Under the pieces are notes generated by a model. That model was given only the letters and a program-made list of their open reading frames with translations. It had not been told where the DNA came from and searched no databases. From contig CALUSM010000006.1 of the NCBI GenBank assembly GCA_944323445.1, positions 1-64,000 of the forward strand: a DNA stretch of 64,000 bases, in the 5' to 3' direction. Made by a program: the position numbers and the translations under genes. The DNA comes from an uncultured Bacteroidales bacterium (GTDB lineage Bacteria > Bacteroidota > Bacteroidia > Bacteroidales > UBA932). This document shows, in pieces, positions 1-8,559 of the stretch (positions are counted from its first letter, which is position 1; each line of letters opens with the position of its first letter).

Positions 1-259
1 GAAAACTGCACACCTTCGGAAGGTGGGAAGAGGCGGCTGGAAACGAAAACGTGGGCACAGGCGCTACAGAGGGCCCCGGGCGATTGCGCACCTTCGGAAG
101 GTGAGCAGAAAACGCGGGAAAACTGCACACCTTCGGAAGGTGGAAAGAGGCGGCCGGAAACGAAAACGCGCGTACAGGCCCTACAGAGGGCCCCGGACAA
201 TCGCGCACCTTCGGAAGGTGAGCAGAAAACACGGGAAACCAGCACACCTTCGGAAGGTG
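1..259. repeat. 117-base tandem repeat carrying in-phase 15-base hairpins
   Basis: Two full 117-base units (starting at 1 and 118) and a partial third (from 235) are nearly identical. Each contains the perfect hairpin CACCTTCGGAAGGTG (6-base stem, CGG loop). Copies lie at 11-25, 89-103, 128-142, 206-220 and 245-259, so spacing alternates 78 and 39 and every copy sits in the same phase of a 39-base beat; phases 50 and 167 lack it. The array runs off the left edge, so its length is unknown. A Lys/Arg-rich frame stays open across it because 117 is divisible by 3, but I read it as non-coding. Confidence 0.85.
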
Positions 260-294
260 GGAAGAGACTGTAAGGTGGTGATGAGGTGGCGATG

Positions 295-437
295 GGCAGC
301 AAAGCATATACCCTGAATAGAACTTGCCGCCCTCGACTCTAGAGGGAGGGCCAATTCCTCCCTTAGGGAGGGTTTAGGATTAGGAGGGGTAAACAAACAG
401 TGGGCCTGGTCCTTTTCTGGATATATGCTTTACTGCC
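295..437. mobile_element. MITE-like inverted-repeat element (no ORF)
   Basis: The ends are inverted copies: 295-310 (GGCAGCAAAGCATATA) against 422-437 (TATATGCTTTACTGCC), 15 of 16 matching, and the similarity continues inwards to about 323 and 409 with some mismatches. Inside are the GC-rich hairpin CCTCCCTTAGGGAGG (358-372) and the palindrome CTCTAGAG (337-344). No gene fits in 317-467. The design, long inverted ends around short GC hairpins, resembles the element at 30971-31065. It may be a miniature transposon relic or a structured terminator; the sequence does not decide. Confidence 0.5.
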
Positions 438-467
438 AGGAGATTAGCTTTAAATGGCAAAACGCGG

Positions 468-3062
468 CTATATTCCTCTGACCAGACGCGCTATCTGCTC
501 AGCCGTCCCGATATTGTAGCCCTGGGAGATGTAGACGATGCGGCCGAAAGTGTCGGCTATCACGAAGACGGGATACTCCACATCGCGGAGGGAGAGCTTC
601 AGCTCGCGGCACACCGCGCTGAGCACAGCCCAATCGCGGTCTACTCCGAAATGCACGCCGGCGGGCGCCGAAGGAAACCCGTCCGAGAGATACTGCCGGT
701 ACTCCCGTTCGCTGCCGTACATCAGAATCACCGGACATTCAGGCACATCTGCGAAGACTCCGCGCACGGCATGGTTGCTCGGCTCGTGCCTGGGCTGCAT
801 GAACCCGAGCACGAAGAACCCGCGCCCGGTCGTGGCCAGTATAGTAGACTCCCGCAATTCTCCGTCCGTCCCCGGCTGAACAGCGAGGTACATCGCCTCC
901 GCATTCATGCTCCCGATTACCTGCAGGTCCGAAGGATCCTCCCTCATCACCAGCGTCACGTCCGTATTTTCTCCGGCCGTCACTGAGAAGAACGTCATGG
1001 TCGCCAGCACCTTGCCGCTCGCCATTCTCGTTCCCGACACCATCATGTACTGTCCGCAGTCCAGAGTCACCGGACCGTCCCCGAAGACAGTCTTCCAGGT
1101 CATCGACCCCTCGCGTCCTTCCTTGTCCGTGAAATTCAGCGTTACCGGTGAGCCGCCGTCCAGCCGCGCTAGGGTAAAATGCGTCTCGTACTTCGGGTCA
1201 TCGATATACTCCTGCCCGGCATAGTCTACAGTCACCGTACCCTGCTCTGCCACAGCCGCAGCCGAGCCGCCGGAAAGGTCCACATCCACCCAGCGCTCAC
1301 CGTCATAGTACTGCAGCTTCCCGCTGACCTCCTCCAGCCTGGCCGGTATCCCGAAGGTGCGGCAAAGAGCCACGAAAAATACATCCCGTGAATAGCTGTC
1401 CGCAGCCCCGAGCCGGAACACCCCGACGGGCGTCACCGGAATCACTAAAGGATTGTACCGGTCGCAGACCCTGATGCCCGAAGCATAGTCAATCAATGCC
1501 TCAACCCCAACAGGCTCAGCCCCCAAAGGCCCGAAAACCCCATCGGCAGCAGTCTTCAAAAAAACACTGCGGTAGGGCGACAGCAGCTCCAGCCCCACCC
1601 GCGGATTGAGCACATAGTCCCTCAGCACCGGGTCATCGCCATTATAGGAAAAATGCGAGATATGGTCCGTCAGCACCCCCAAGGGCGTATCGCGCAGGTC
1701 CTTCTCGCTGAGCAGGTCCAGCATGTGCAGGGCATCGCGTCCATACTCCCGGGAGGCCTCCATGTAGGCGGCTATCTCCCTCCAGTTGCCCCGCGCTTTC
1801 GCCAGATACGGGTCGGAAGTATCGAACCCAGCGATATAGGCAACCCGCAGCGAATCCTCACGAGCGAGCCGCACCGCATTGGCCTGCACCTCCTCCGGCG
1901 TCAGCACCACCACAGCCTTCCCCTCTGCGGGCGGCACGATGTCCAGTTCCTCATACCCGCGGAAGGAACTGTCCTTGTCCAGGACCAATGTCAGGGAAGT
2001 CTCCCCCTCCGAGAGGGCAAGCCTTCCATAGCCGAACCGTCCGTCAGAAGAAGCCCAGACGAGGATGTCCCCCCGCCCGAACGTAGCATGGGACAATCCG
2101 TTGCGGTCGCTGATATCCGTCACCGCCGTATAGAACTCGGAGTAATTGTAAATCTTATATTCGACCCGGGCCCCCTCAACCGGCACTCCGGCAGCATCCG
2201 TCACTGTCACCGTCACCCGCTCGACAGGGGCGTAGTTCGAGGTCACGTTTATCTCAGTATAGCAGTCGGTCCGGGAAATGACATCCTCCGGGCCCTCATA
2301 GCGGCCGAATACATTGGTGTGCATCATCACACCGCGCAGGGCTGTGGAACTGAACCAGGCCACGTCCAGCTCGGGCTCCGGCTCGCAGGCTCCGAGGTAG
2401 TGCCAATGCCCGTCCACCCAGGCCTCGACCCACGCATGGTTGTCGTCTGTATGTGCCCATCGCGGGGTATAGACCTGACGGGCAGGAATCCCCAAGGTGC
2501 GCAGGGCGGCCACCAGCAGGACCGACTCCTCTCCGCAGCGGCCGTATCCCGTCCGGATCGAGGCCAATGGCGAAGAGGTCCGGGCATCCGAGGGAGTGTA
2601 GGTCACCCGCTCGTGGCACCAGTGATTGACCTCCAGCACCGCATCGTGCATCGAAAGTCCACGCACCCTGCCGCTCAAGTCCTCGTAGCACTCCGTCCGG
2701 AACTCATCCAGAGTCTCGTTGTTGACCCGCAGCGGCAGCACGAAATGCCGGAACAGTTGCTCGGGCACCTCCCGTCCCCACGGCATCTCCTCCCGGGCCC
2801 TGAAGACAGTACGGACTCCGTCCAGATACAGATGCGGACTATAGTCAGCCACATCTCCCACCGGCATATACGCATAGAGGAACTCCATCGCCTCCCGCTC
2901 CTGCCGGTCAGCACAGCCCGAGAGCACCTGCTCCATATCCAGCCCGTCCCCTATCGCAGCCGCCTTGGCCGCCAGATCCTTTTTAACAAGAGAACGCTCC
3001 CCGCACGCCGTCATCAGCAGCGCCAGCATGGGAACAAAACATATCAGAATGTATTTTTTCAT
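468..3062 (-). CDS. Transglutaminase-like lipoprotein with thioredoxin-like C-terminus
   Basis: The 864-residue protein starts with a lipoprotein signal (lipobox LMTAC, Cys20), so it is probably anchored in the periplasm or outer membrane. Residues about 140-235 form a transglutaminase/protease-like core: Cys176 in GRCGEES, His209 in DNHAWVEAW, followed by HYLGACEPE. Residues about 280-360 look like a carboxypeptidase-regulatory Ig-like domain. A second, degenerate copy of the core lies near 545-595 (CRTFGIPARLEEV) and lacks the Cys. The last 120 residues resemble a thioredoxin fold (YPVFVIADTFGRIVYI) without a CxxC. Such proteins are thought to act as peptidases or peptide binders; the substrate is unknown. 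It lies 139 bases downstream of dnaG and is probably transcribed separately. Confidence 0.8.
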   Translation of the reverse strand: MKKYILICFVPMLALLMTACGERSLVKKDLAAKAAAIGDGLDMEQVLSGCADRQEREAMEFLYAYMPVGDVADYSPHLYLDGVRTVFRAREEMPWGREVPEQLFRHFVLPLRVNNETLDEFRTECYEDLSGRVRGLSMHDAVLEVNHWCHERVTYTPSDARTSSPLASIRTGYGRCGEESVLLVAALRTLGIPARQVYTPRWAHTDDNHAWVEAWVDGHWHYLGACEPEPELDVAWFSSTALRGVMMHTNVFGRYEGPEDVISRTDCYTEINVTSNYAPVERVTVTVTDAAGVPVEGARVEYKIYNYSEFYTAVTDISDRNGLSHATFGRGDILVWASSDGRFGYGRLALSEGETSLTLVLDKDSSFRGYEELDIVPPAEGKAVVVLTPEEVQANAVRLAREDSLRVAYIAGFDTSDPYLAKARGNWREIAAYMEASREYGRDALHMLDLLSEKDLRDTPLGVLTDHISHFSYNGDDPVLRDYVLNPRVGLELLSPYRSVFLKTAADGVFGPLGAEPVGVEALIDYASGIRVCDRYNPLVIPVTPVGVFRLGAADSYSRDVFFVALCRTFGIPARLEEVSGKLQYYDGERWVDVDLSGGSAAAVAEQGTVTVDYAGQEYIDDPKYETHFTLARLDGGSPVTLNFTDKEGREGSMTWKTVFGDGPVTLDCGQYMMVSGTRMASGKVLATMTFFSVTAGENTDVTLVMREDPSDLQVIGSMNAEAMYLAVQPGTDGELRESTILATTGRGFFVLGFMQPRHEPSNHAVRGVFADVPECPVILMYGSEREYRQYLSDGFPSAPAGVHFGVDRDWAVLSAVCRELKLSLRDVEYPVFVIADTFGRIVYISQGYNIGTAEQIARLVRGI

Positions 3063-3201
3063 TGTACTGGGTTTTATCCGTTTTCAGTACAGCGAAATTA
3101 GAAAAACCCAAGTACATTTCCGAAAAAATTCTCTATTTCCATATAAAGGTGGGAAAGACGAATAAAGAATGTGGACGAGCGGCAATACGTGCCGGACGGC
3201 C

Positions 3202-5358
3202 CTACGAGATCCGGTTGAGGTCCTTGACTAACACGTTCTTGATCTGCAGCAGCAGCTTTAGATGATGCATGATCTCCTGCTGCTCGGATTCACCGGAAGG
3301 TTGCTCCGTCTCATCGCCAAGAGACGGCAGGACAGCACCGCCGGTTTCATCCTGCACCCGCGCAAGCCGCGCCATCAGCTGAGAACAGGTGTGCTCCACG
3401 TACTTGAGCTTGTAGACCAGCACCGCCTTCGGGACATTGGCGTCAATGGTATTGCGCTCAGGTATCTGAGACTTGATGTATTCCTTGACATTAAGCACGT
3501 ACTTGGCTTCCGTGATATCCACCACTGCCACCGAGACCTGAGGGTCCTGACAGTTGACGAACTGCCGGAGGATCCTGGCCTGCAGCACCTCCGGCTCCCG
3601 GCCGGCCTCGGACGAGTCTTCCTCCAGCAGCTGTTCGCGTATAGGGAAATACATCTGGAACATCTTGCGGTACAGCGGATTCTGAAGTTCCAGATCATCG
3701 TCCTGAAGCTGCGCGGAGATATACTCCGCGACTGTAATCCGCATCACCGGAGTCTCCGCCCCGTAAATTTTACTGTCTTCGAAAGTCAGACTGAACTCTC
3801 CGAACTTGAGCAGATAGTAGACCAGCTCACGCTCCACCGGTTCCAGCAAAGGAACCGGACTCAATGCCGCAGCCATAGAACCGCCGGATAACTGTTCCGG
3901 AGCGGCATCCTTCGAAGCAGCTCCGGGGCCTGCATCCTCTCCGTCCGCAGTCCTCACAGCCTCAGCCGCCATTGCCCTCCGCGCCGCTGCCTCTTCCCTC
4001 CGCCGCTGCTCGAACTGCCCCGACTCTATACGCTTGCGCCGCACCCGCGCCACTTCCGAAAAGAGCACATCCTCCTTCATACCCAGCCTCTGGGCGCACT
4101 GCTCGATATAGACGGACCGCGCTATCTGGTCGGGAATCACCGCTATCGTCTCTATGATATCCCTGATCAGCTCGGCCTTCCGGATCGGGTCCCGCTCGAT
4201 AGTCGAGGAGAGCAGCTCGTATTTGAACTCTATGAAATCGGTCTCATGTGACGAGAGGAAATCCAGAATCTCCTGCCGCTTGTGAGAACGGGCGAAAGAG
4301 TCCGGATCCTCCCCGTCCGGCAGCAGCACCACCTTGATGATCATTCCCTCCTCCAGCAGCATGTTGATACCGCGCAGGGAAGCCTTTATGCCCGCCGCGT
4401 CACCGTCATAGAGCACCGTCACATTGTTCGTGAACCGCTTGATAAGCCGTATCTGGTCCGTAGTCAGAGATGTTCCCGATGAAGCCGCGACGTTCTCTAT
4501 CCCCGCCTGATGCATGGAGATAACATCGGTGTAGCCCTCCACGAGATAACATTTCTGTTCCCTGGCAATGGCTGACTTGGCGAAGTAGATACCGTACAGG
4601 GACCTGCTTTTATGGTAGATATCGCTCTCAGGGGAATTGAGGTACTTTGCCACCGTCTTGTCCTCCCGCAGAGTCCTGCCTCCGAAGGCTATCACCCTTC
4701 CGCTTAGGGAGTGTATCGGGAAAATAACCCTCTCGCGGAACTTGTCCACCAGCTCCCCCCCGTACTCATAGCAGAGGCCTGTGGAAAGCAAGTACTCCTT
4801 TTTATAGCCGCTGTGCAGGGCCGCTCCGGGCAATGTCTCCGCAGCAGGCTCCCCCGCAAAGGCCCGCCCGGAAGGGGACCATCCCAATCCGAACCTGCGG
4901 ATCGTCTCATCGGAGAATCCCCTCTTCTGCCGGAAGTAGGACAATCCCACGGAATGTCCCTCCGAAGTATTGAACAGGGCGTCCGCATAGAACCTGGAGG
5001 CAAATTCCGAAACGGCTATCATCGACTCCCGCTTGAGGCGGTCGGCCGTATCCTCGGCGCTCTCCTCCTGCTCGTGGACCTCTATCCCATATTTGCGGGC
5101 AAGGTACTTCAGAGCCTCGGGATAGGTCATCTGCTCGTGCTCCATGATAAAGGTCACGGCGCTGCCGGCCTTGCCGCACCCGAAGCATTTGAAAATGCCC
5201 TTGCTCGGGGAGACCGAGAACGAGGGGGTCTTCTCGTTGTGGAAGGGACAGCAGGCTATGTAGTTGGCTCCGCGCCTCTTCAGGGTGACGAAGTCGCTGA
5301 TGACATCGACAATCTCGGTCGCGTCCAGTATCTTTTCTACGGTGGCTCTGTCTATCAT
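3202..5358 (-). CDS. dnaG: DNA primase
   Basis: DnaG synthesises RNA primers for lagging-strand replication with the DnaB helicase. The 718-residue product has the N-terminal CHC2 zinc finger (Cys37, His40, Cys58, Cys61), the catalytic RNA-polymerase core and a Toprim domain around EGYTDVISMHQAG and LYDGDAAG. Residues about 445-500 are a low-complexity Ala/Glu/Arg linker before the C-terminal helicase-interaction region, which makes it longer than E. coli DnaG (about 580 residues). The start ATG is the only one compatible with the zinc finger. A -7 box sits so close upstream that the message may be leaderless. Confidence 0.97.
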   Translation of the reverse strand: MIDRATVEKILDATEIVDVISDFVTLKRRGANYIACCPFHNEKTPSFSVSPSKGIFKCFGCGKAGSAVTFIMEHEQMTYPEALKYLARKYGIEVHEQEESAEDTADRLKRESMIAVSEFASRFYADALFNTSEGHSVGLSYFRQKRGFSDETIRRFGLGWSPSGRAFAGEPAAETLPGAALHSGYKKEYLLSTGLCYEYGGELVDKFRERVIFPIHSLSGRVIAFGGRTLREDKTVAKYLNSPESDIYHKSRSLYGIYFAKSAIAREQKCYLVEGYTDVISMHQAGIENVAASSGTSLTTDQIRLIKRFTNNVTVLYDGDAAGIKASLRGINMLLEEGMIIKVVLLPDGEDPDSFARSHKRQEILDFLSSHETDFIEFKYELLSSTIERDPIRKAELIRDIIETIAVIPDQIARSVYIEQCAQRLGMKEDVLFSEVARVRRKRIESGQFEQRRREEAAARRAMAAEAVRTADGEDAGPGAASKDAAPEQLSGGSMAAALSPVPLLEPVERELVYYLLKFGEFSLTFEDSKIYGAETPVMRITVAEYISAQLQDDDLELQNPLYRKMFQMYFPIREQLLEEDSSEAGREPEVLQARILRQFVNCQDPQVSVAVVDITEAKYVLNVKEYIKSQIPERNTIDANVPKAVLVYKLKYVEHTCSQLMARLARVQDETGGAVLPSLGDETEQPSGESEQQEIMHHLKLLLQIKNVLVKDLNRIS

Positions 5359-5364
5359 AGATTA

Positions 5365-5372
5365 CAAAAATA
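5365..5372 (-). promoter_or_regulatory. Putative dnaG -7 box
   Basis: On the minus strand the sequence reads TATTTTTG, a match to the Bacteroidota -7 consensus TAnnTTTG. Only six bases separate it from the dnaG ATG at 5358, so transcription would begin at or within the start codon. No convincing -33 TTTG is visible. Confidence 0.45.
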
Positions 5373-5394
5373 TGGATTTTTGAAATATTCTGTC

Positions 5395-5402
5395 TATTTT
5401 TG
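5395..5402 (+). promoter_or_regulatory. Putative -7 box for the signalling operon
   Basis: TATTTTTG matches TAnnTTTG and lies 24 bases before the ATG at 5427, the same distance seen for several other genes here. It overlaps the alternative TTG start at 5400, which argues for the ATG as the true start. The -33 element is weak. Confidence 0.5.
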
Positions 5403-5426
5403 TTTGATTTTGCATTATTCAACGAT

Positions 5427-6548
5427 ATGCCCGACTACAATGTAAAGAACATTTCATCCCTGAAGACCAGGATTCAGATTTTCGACAAGATTATCGTAGT
5501 TGTCTGGGTCGGTCTGATAGTCCTCATATACTTCGACTTAAGCTGGGCTGTAGCCCTCATGCTGGTGACCCAGCTGGTACTGTACATCATCCGCCGCAGG
5601 ATGAAAAAGGACTTGAATCAGAAAGAGATACTGGCGAAAATGGTGGAGGAGCGCACAACGGACCTCCGTCAGGAAAGGGACAAGGTGGTGCAGGAGTCAC
5701 GGGAGCTCTCGGACGCCCTGGAGGCCCTTGCAAAAGCCCAGGACGAGCTGGTGCGCAAGGAGAAGATGGCCACGGTCGGCAACCTAACCTCCGGTCTGGT
5801 GGACCGCATTCTCAACCCCGTCAACTACATCAACAATTTCTCCGGTCTGACCCTCAGCACCCTGCAGGAGCTGCGCAGTGATATAGACTCCGTCCGGGAC
5901 AGCATCCCAGCCGACAAGTACGAAGATATCTGCGAGACCATAGAAATCATCGACACCAACCTCAGCAAGATCAATGACCATGGCTGCAACACCGTCCGCA
6001 TAGTCAAGGCCATGGAGGAGCTCATAAAGACCCGCCACAGCAACATCACACTCACCGACATCCGGACAGTCTGCAAGGTCAACGTGGAACTGGCCCGAAA
6101 GCATTTCGCCAAAAACATTGAAATCAACGGCATAGACCTACGCCTCAATGTGCCGGACACTCCAGTCAACGCTGAGATCAGCATCGACGAAATGAACAAG
6201 GTGATGCACCACCTCATCTCCAACAGCATCTATGCTGTCAGCAAGAAACTCCAGAAACAGAACTTCTCCCCCGAGATAGTAATCCGCGTCATCCCCCTTC
6301 CGGACGAGCGGACCGAGATATCAGTAAGAGACAACGGCATCGGCATCGAGGACACCATCAAGTCCCGCATCTTCGAGCCGTTCTTCACCACCAAACCCAC
6401 CTCAGAGGCCGCAGGTACCGGTCTCTATCTGTGCCGCGAGATGATTCTCAACCACAAGGGGACCATCGACGTGGAAAGCCGCCAGGGCGAATACACAGAG
6501 TTCCGCATCACCATTCCCAACTCTCAAAACATCACAGCCGATGAATGA
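5427..6548 (+). CDS. Membrane histidine-kinase-like protein lacking the phospho-acceptor His
   Basis: This 373-residue protein has two adjacent hydrophobic segments (about residues 21-54), a coiled coil (about 60-112), a dimerisation helix, and a HATPase_c domain. The ATP site looks intact: an N-box near residue 267 (HHLISNSIYAV), DNGIGIED near 302, and FEPFFTTKP with a GTGLYL lid. The dimerisation helix reads SGLVDRILNPVNYI where the next gene's kinase reads AGIAHEIQNPLNFV, so the phospho-acceptor His is Asp126 and the following Glu is Arg. It should not autophosphorylate in the usual way and may dimerise with, or regulate, the downstream kinase. A TTG at 5400 could add nine residues but overlaps the -7 box. 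It overlaps the next gene by eight bases. Confidence 0.85.
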   Translation: MPDYNVKNISSLKTRIQIFDKIIVVVWVGLIVLIYFDLSWAVALMLVTQLVLYIIRRRMKKDLNQKEILAKMVEERTTDLRQERDKVVQESRELSDALEALAKAQDELVRKEKMATVGNLTSGLVDRILNPVNYINNFSGLTLSTLQELRSDIDSVRDSIPADKYEDICETIEIIDTNLSKINDHGCNTVRIVKAMEELIKTRHSNITLTDIRTVCKVNVELARKHFAKNIEINGIDLRLNVPDTPVNAEISIDEMNKVMHHLISNSIYAVSKKLQKQNFSPEIVIRVIPLPDERTEISVRDNGIGIEDTIKSRIFEPFFTTKPTSEAAGTGLYLCREMILNHKGTIDVESRQGEYTEFRITIPNSQNITADE

Positions 6549-7383
6549 GGACTCCTACCAGGAACTGGCCAGGCTCAGGGAGCAGGTAGCCAGACAGGAA
6601 AAAATGGCATCCCTCGGCATGCTGTCAGCAGGCATTGCCCACGAGATACAGAACCCGTTGAACTTCGTAATCAATTTCAGCAAAATGTCCTCCAAGCTCA
6701 TGGAAGACCTCGAGGACATCATATCGGAAGTCACCGACAGCCTTTCCGAAGACGACCGCGTAGAGCTCGGGGAGATCATCTCAGACCTCAAGAGCAATAT
6801 CATGCGCATAGGGGAGAACGGCGAACGGGCCTCGAGCATCATCCGCAACATCCTGCTCTACTCCCGCGGCAAGGAGGACGAATACCTGCCGACAGACCTC
6901 TGCCGCCTGACCAAGGAATACGTCGCCCTCTCCTACCACGCCATGAGGGCCAACCACAAGAACTTCAACGTCACCTTCGAGGAGGACTACGACGAGACCC
7001 TCCCCCAGGTCAACGTCATACCACAGGACTTCAGCCGGGCAGTGCTCAACATCATGAACAACGCATGCTATGCCGTCTTCACCAAGTCGCGCGGCGTCAC
7101 AGACTGCGGCTACACCCCCACCATACGGATCTCTCTCCGCCGCGACGGGGACAGCGCCCGGCTGGTCATCGAGGACAACGGCATCGGCATCCCCAAGGAC
7201 ATCCGCAGGCATCTGTTCGTTCCCTTCTTCACCACCAAACCTGTGGGCGAAGGCACGGGGCTGGGCCTGTCCATCACTAAGTCCATCATCGAACAGAAAC
7301 ACAGGGGGACGATAGAAGTCGAGTCTGAGCCGGGAGAGTACAGCCGGTTCATCATCACCATTCCACTCAATCTGAAAAAATAG
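6541..7383 (+). CDS. Soluble sensor histidine kinase
   Basis: The 280-residue protein has no membrane segment. A short coiled coil (1-22) leads into a HisKA helix with the canonical acceptor His34 in AGIAHEIQNPLNF, followed by a HATPase_c domain with N-box (NIMNNACYAVF), EDNGIGIPKD, FVPFFTTKP and GEGTGLGLSI motifs. It lacks its own sensor domain, so input probably comes through partners, most simply the membrane-bound kinase-like protein encoded just upstream with which it shares sequence over the whole catalytic half. The likely phosphotransfer target is the receiver/phosphatase protein nine bases downstream. Start chosen at the ATG overlapping the upstream stop. Confidence 0.93.
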   Translation: MNEDSYQELARLREQVARQEKMASLGMLSAGIAHEIQNPLNFVINFSKMSSKLMEDLEDIISEVTDSLSEDDRVELGEIISDLKSNIMRIGENGERASSIIRNILLYSRGKEDEYLPTDLCRLTKEYVALSYHAMRANHKNFNVTFEEDYDETLPQVNVIPQDFSRAVLNIMNNACYAVFTKSRGVTDCGYTPTIRISLRRDGDSARLVIEDNGIGIPKDIRRHLFVPFFTTKPVGEGTGLGLSITKSIIEQKHRGTIEVESEPGEYSRFIITIPLNLKK

Positions 7384-7392
7384 AAAATCAAT

Positions 7393-8559
7393 ATGACTCT
7401 CAAAATACTCAGTGTAGATGACGAGGCAGATTTGGAAATCCTGCTGACACAGTATTTCCGCCGCAAGATAAAGAAGGGCGAGTACGAATTCTCCTTCGCC
7501 CACAACGGAGTCGAGGCCCTCAAGATGCTCCTCGAGCATCCGGACTTCGACATCATCCTGAGCGACATCAACATGCCCGAGATGGACGGCCTGACCCTCC
7601 TCTCAAAGATCAACGAGATGCGCAACCCGGCCCTGAAGTGCATCATGGTATCTGCCTACGGCGACATGGACAACATCCGCAGCGCCATGAACCAGGGCGC
7701 CTTTGACTTCACCACCAAGCCCATTGACCTGGGCGACCTGGAGCGCACGATAGAGAAAGCGGCAGAGCAGATCGCCTTCGTCAAGAAAGCACAGGAGGAA
7801 CACAGCCAGCTGACCTCGATACAGAATGACCTGCACGTGGCCCAGGAGATACAGGAGACCATCCTTCCCAAGGAGCTGCCCGCCTTCCCTGAGGAGATCC
7901 GCCGCCGGTTCGACCTGGCTGCCAACATGAAAGCCGCAAAATATGTCGGCGGCGATTTCTACGATTATTTCAAGATAGACGGCACCCGACTCGGCATAGT
8001 CATCGGCGACGTCTCGGGAAAAGGAGTCCCCGCCGCCATCTTCATGGCCATCAGCCGGACCATTCTGCGCACCATCGCCCTCTCCTGCCCTTCCTGCGCA
8101 GACTGCCTCCGCCAGGCCAATGAGATCCTCAGCAACGACAGCGTCGAGGACATGTTCGTCACCGTCTTCTACGGCATCCTGGACCTGAGCACCGGCCATC
8201 TCAAGTACAGCAACGCCGGCCACAACCCGCCCATAGTCATCCGCCGCGCCGACAGCAGCGTCACCACCCTCGAGCCCACCGGCGACATCGCCCTCGGAGC
8301 CGTCCCCGGCATCACCTACGGCGAGAAAGAGACCGTCCTGGCCCCCGGCGACAGTCTGCTGCTCTACACCGACGGTGTCACCGAGGCCATGAACTCCGCC
8401 GGAGGGCTCTTCGGCACCACCCGCCTGCAGAACCTGTGCTCCAGTCCTGCTGACAGTCCGCAGACCCTTATCAACAACATCTCAGCCTCCCTCGCCGCCT
8501 TCACCGCCGGCACCCCGCAGTCCGACGACATCACCCTGCTCGCCCTCTCCTACCGCTGA
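7393..8559 (+). CDS. Response regulator with SpoIIE/RsbU-type PP2C phosphatase output
   Basis: Residues 1-120 are a receiver domain with acidic pair Asp9-Asp10, phospho-acceptor Asp58 (ILSDINMPEMDG), Ser87 and Lys109. A helical linker (120-160) leads to a PP2C-family Ser/Thr phosphatase domain with metal-binding motifs GGDFYDYF (Asp188) and IGDVSGKG (Asp206), and TGDIALGAVPG and LLLYTDGVTEA further on. In RsbU/RsbP-type systems such phosphatases dephosphorylate anti-sigma antagonists; no antagonist or anti-sigma gene is adjacent here, so the substrate is unknown. It is the third gene of the operon. The final codons and stop lie inside a 24-base repeat found again 117 bases downstream. Confidence 0.93.
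   Translation: MTLKILSVDDEADLEILLTQYFRRKIKKGEYEFSFAHNGVEALKMLLEHPDFDIILSDINMPEMDGLTLLSKINEMRNPALKCIMVSAYGDMDNIRSAMNQGAFDFTTKPIDLGDLERTIEKAAEQIAFVKKAQEEHSQLTSIQNDLHVAQEIQETILPKELPAFPEEIRRRFDLAANMKAAKYVGGDFYDYFKIDGTRLGIVIGDVSGKGVPAAIFMAISRTILRTIALSCPSCADCLRQANEILSNDSVEDMFVTVFYGILDLSTGHLKYSNAGHNPPIVIRRADSSVTTLEPTGDIALGAVPGITYGEKETVLAPGDSLLLYTDGVTEAMNSAGGLFGTTRLQNLCSSPADSPQTLINNISASLAAFTAGTPQSDDITLLALSYR

Noticed and set aside
1..259. CRISPR-like array
   Set aside because: The segments between hairpins are themselves repeated, not unique spacers, the repeat is palindromic at 15 bases only, and no cas genes are present.
23..316. Lys/Arg-rich 97-residue reading frame across the tandem array
   Set aside because: It is open only because the 117-base unit is divisible by 3; composition is extreme, there is no promoter, and the hairpins explain the pattern better.
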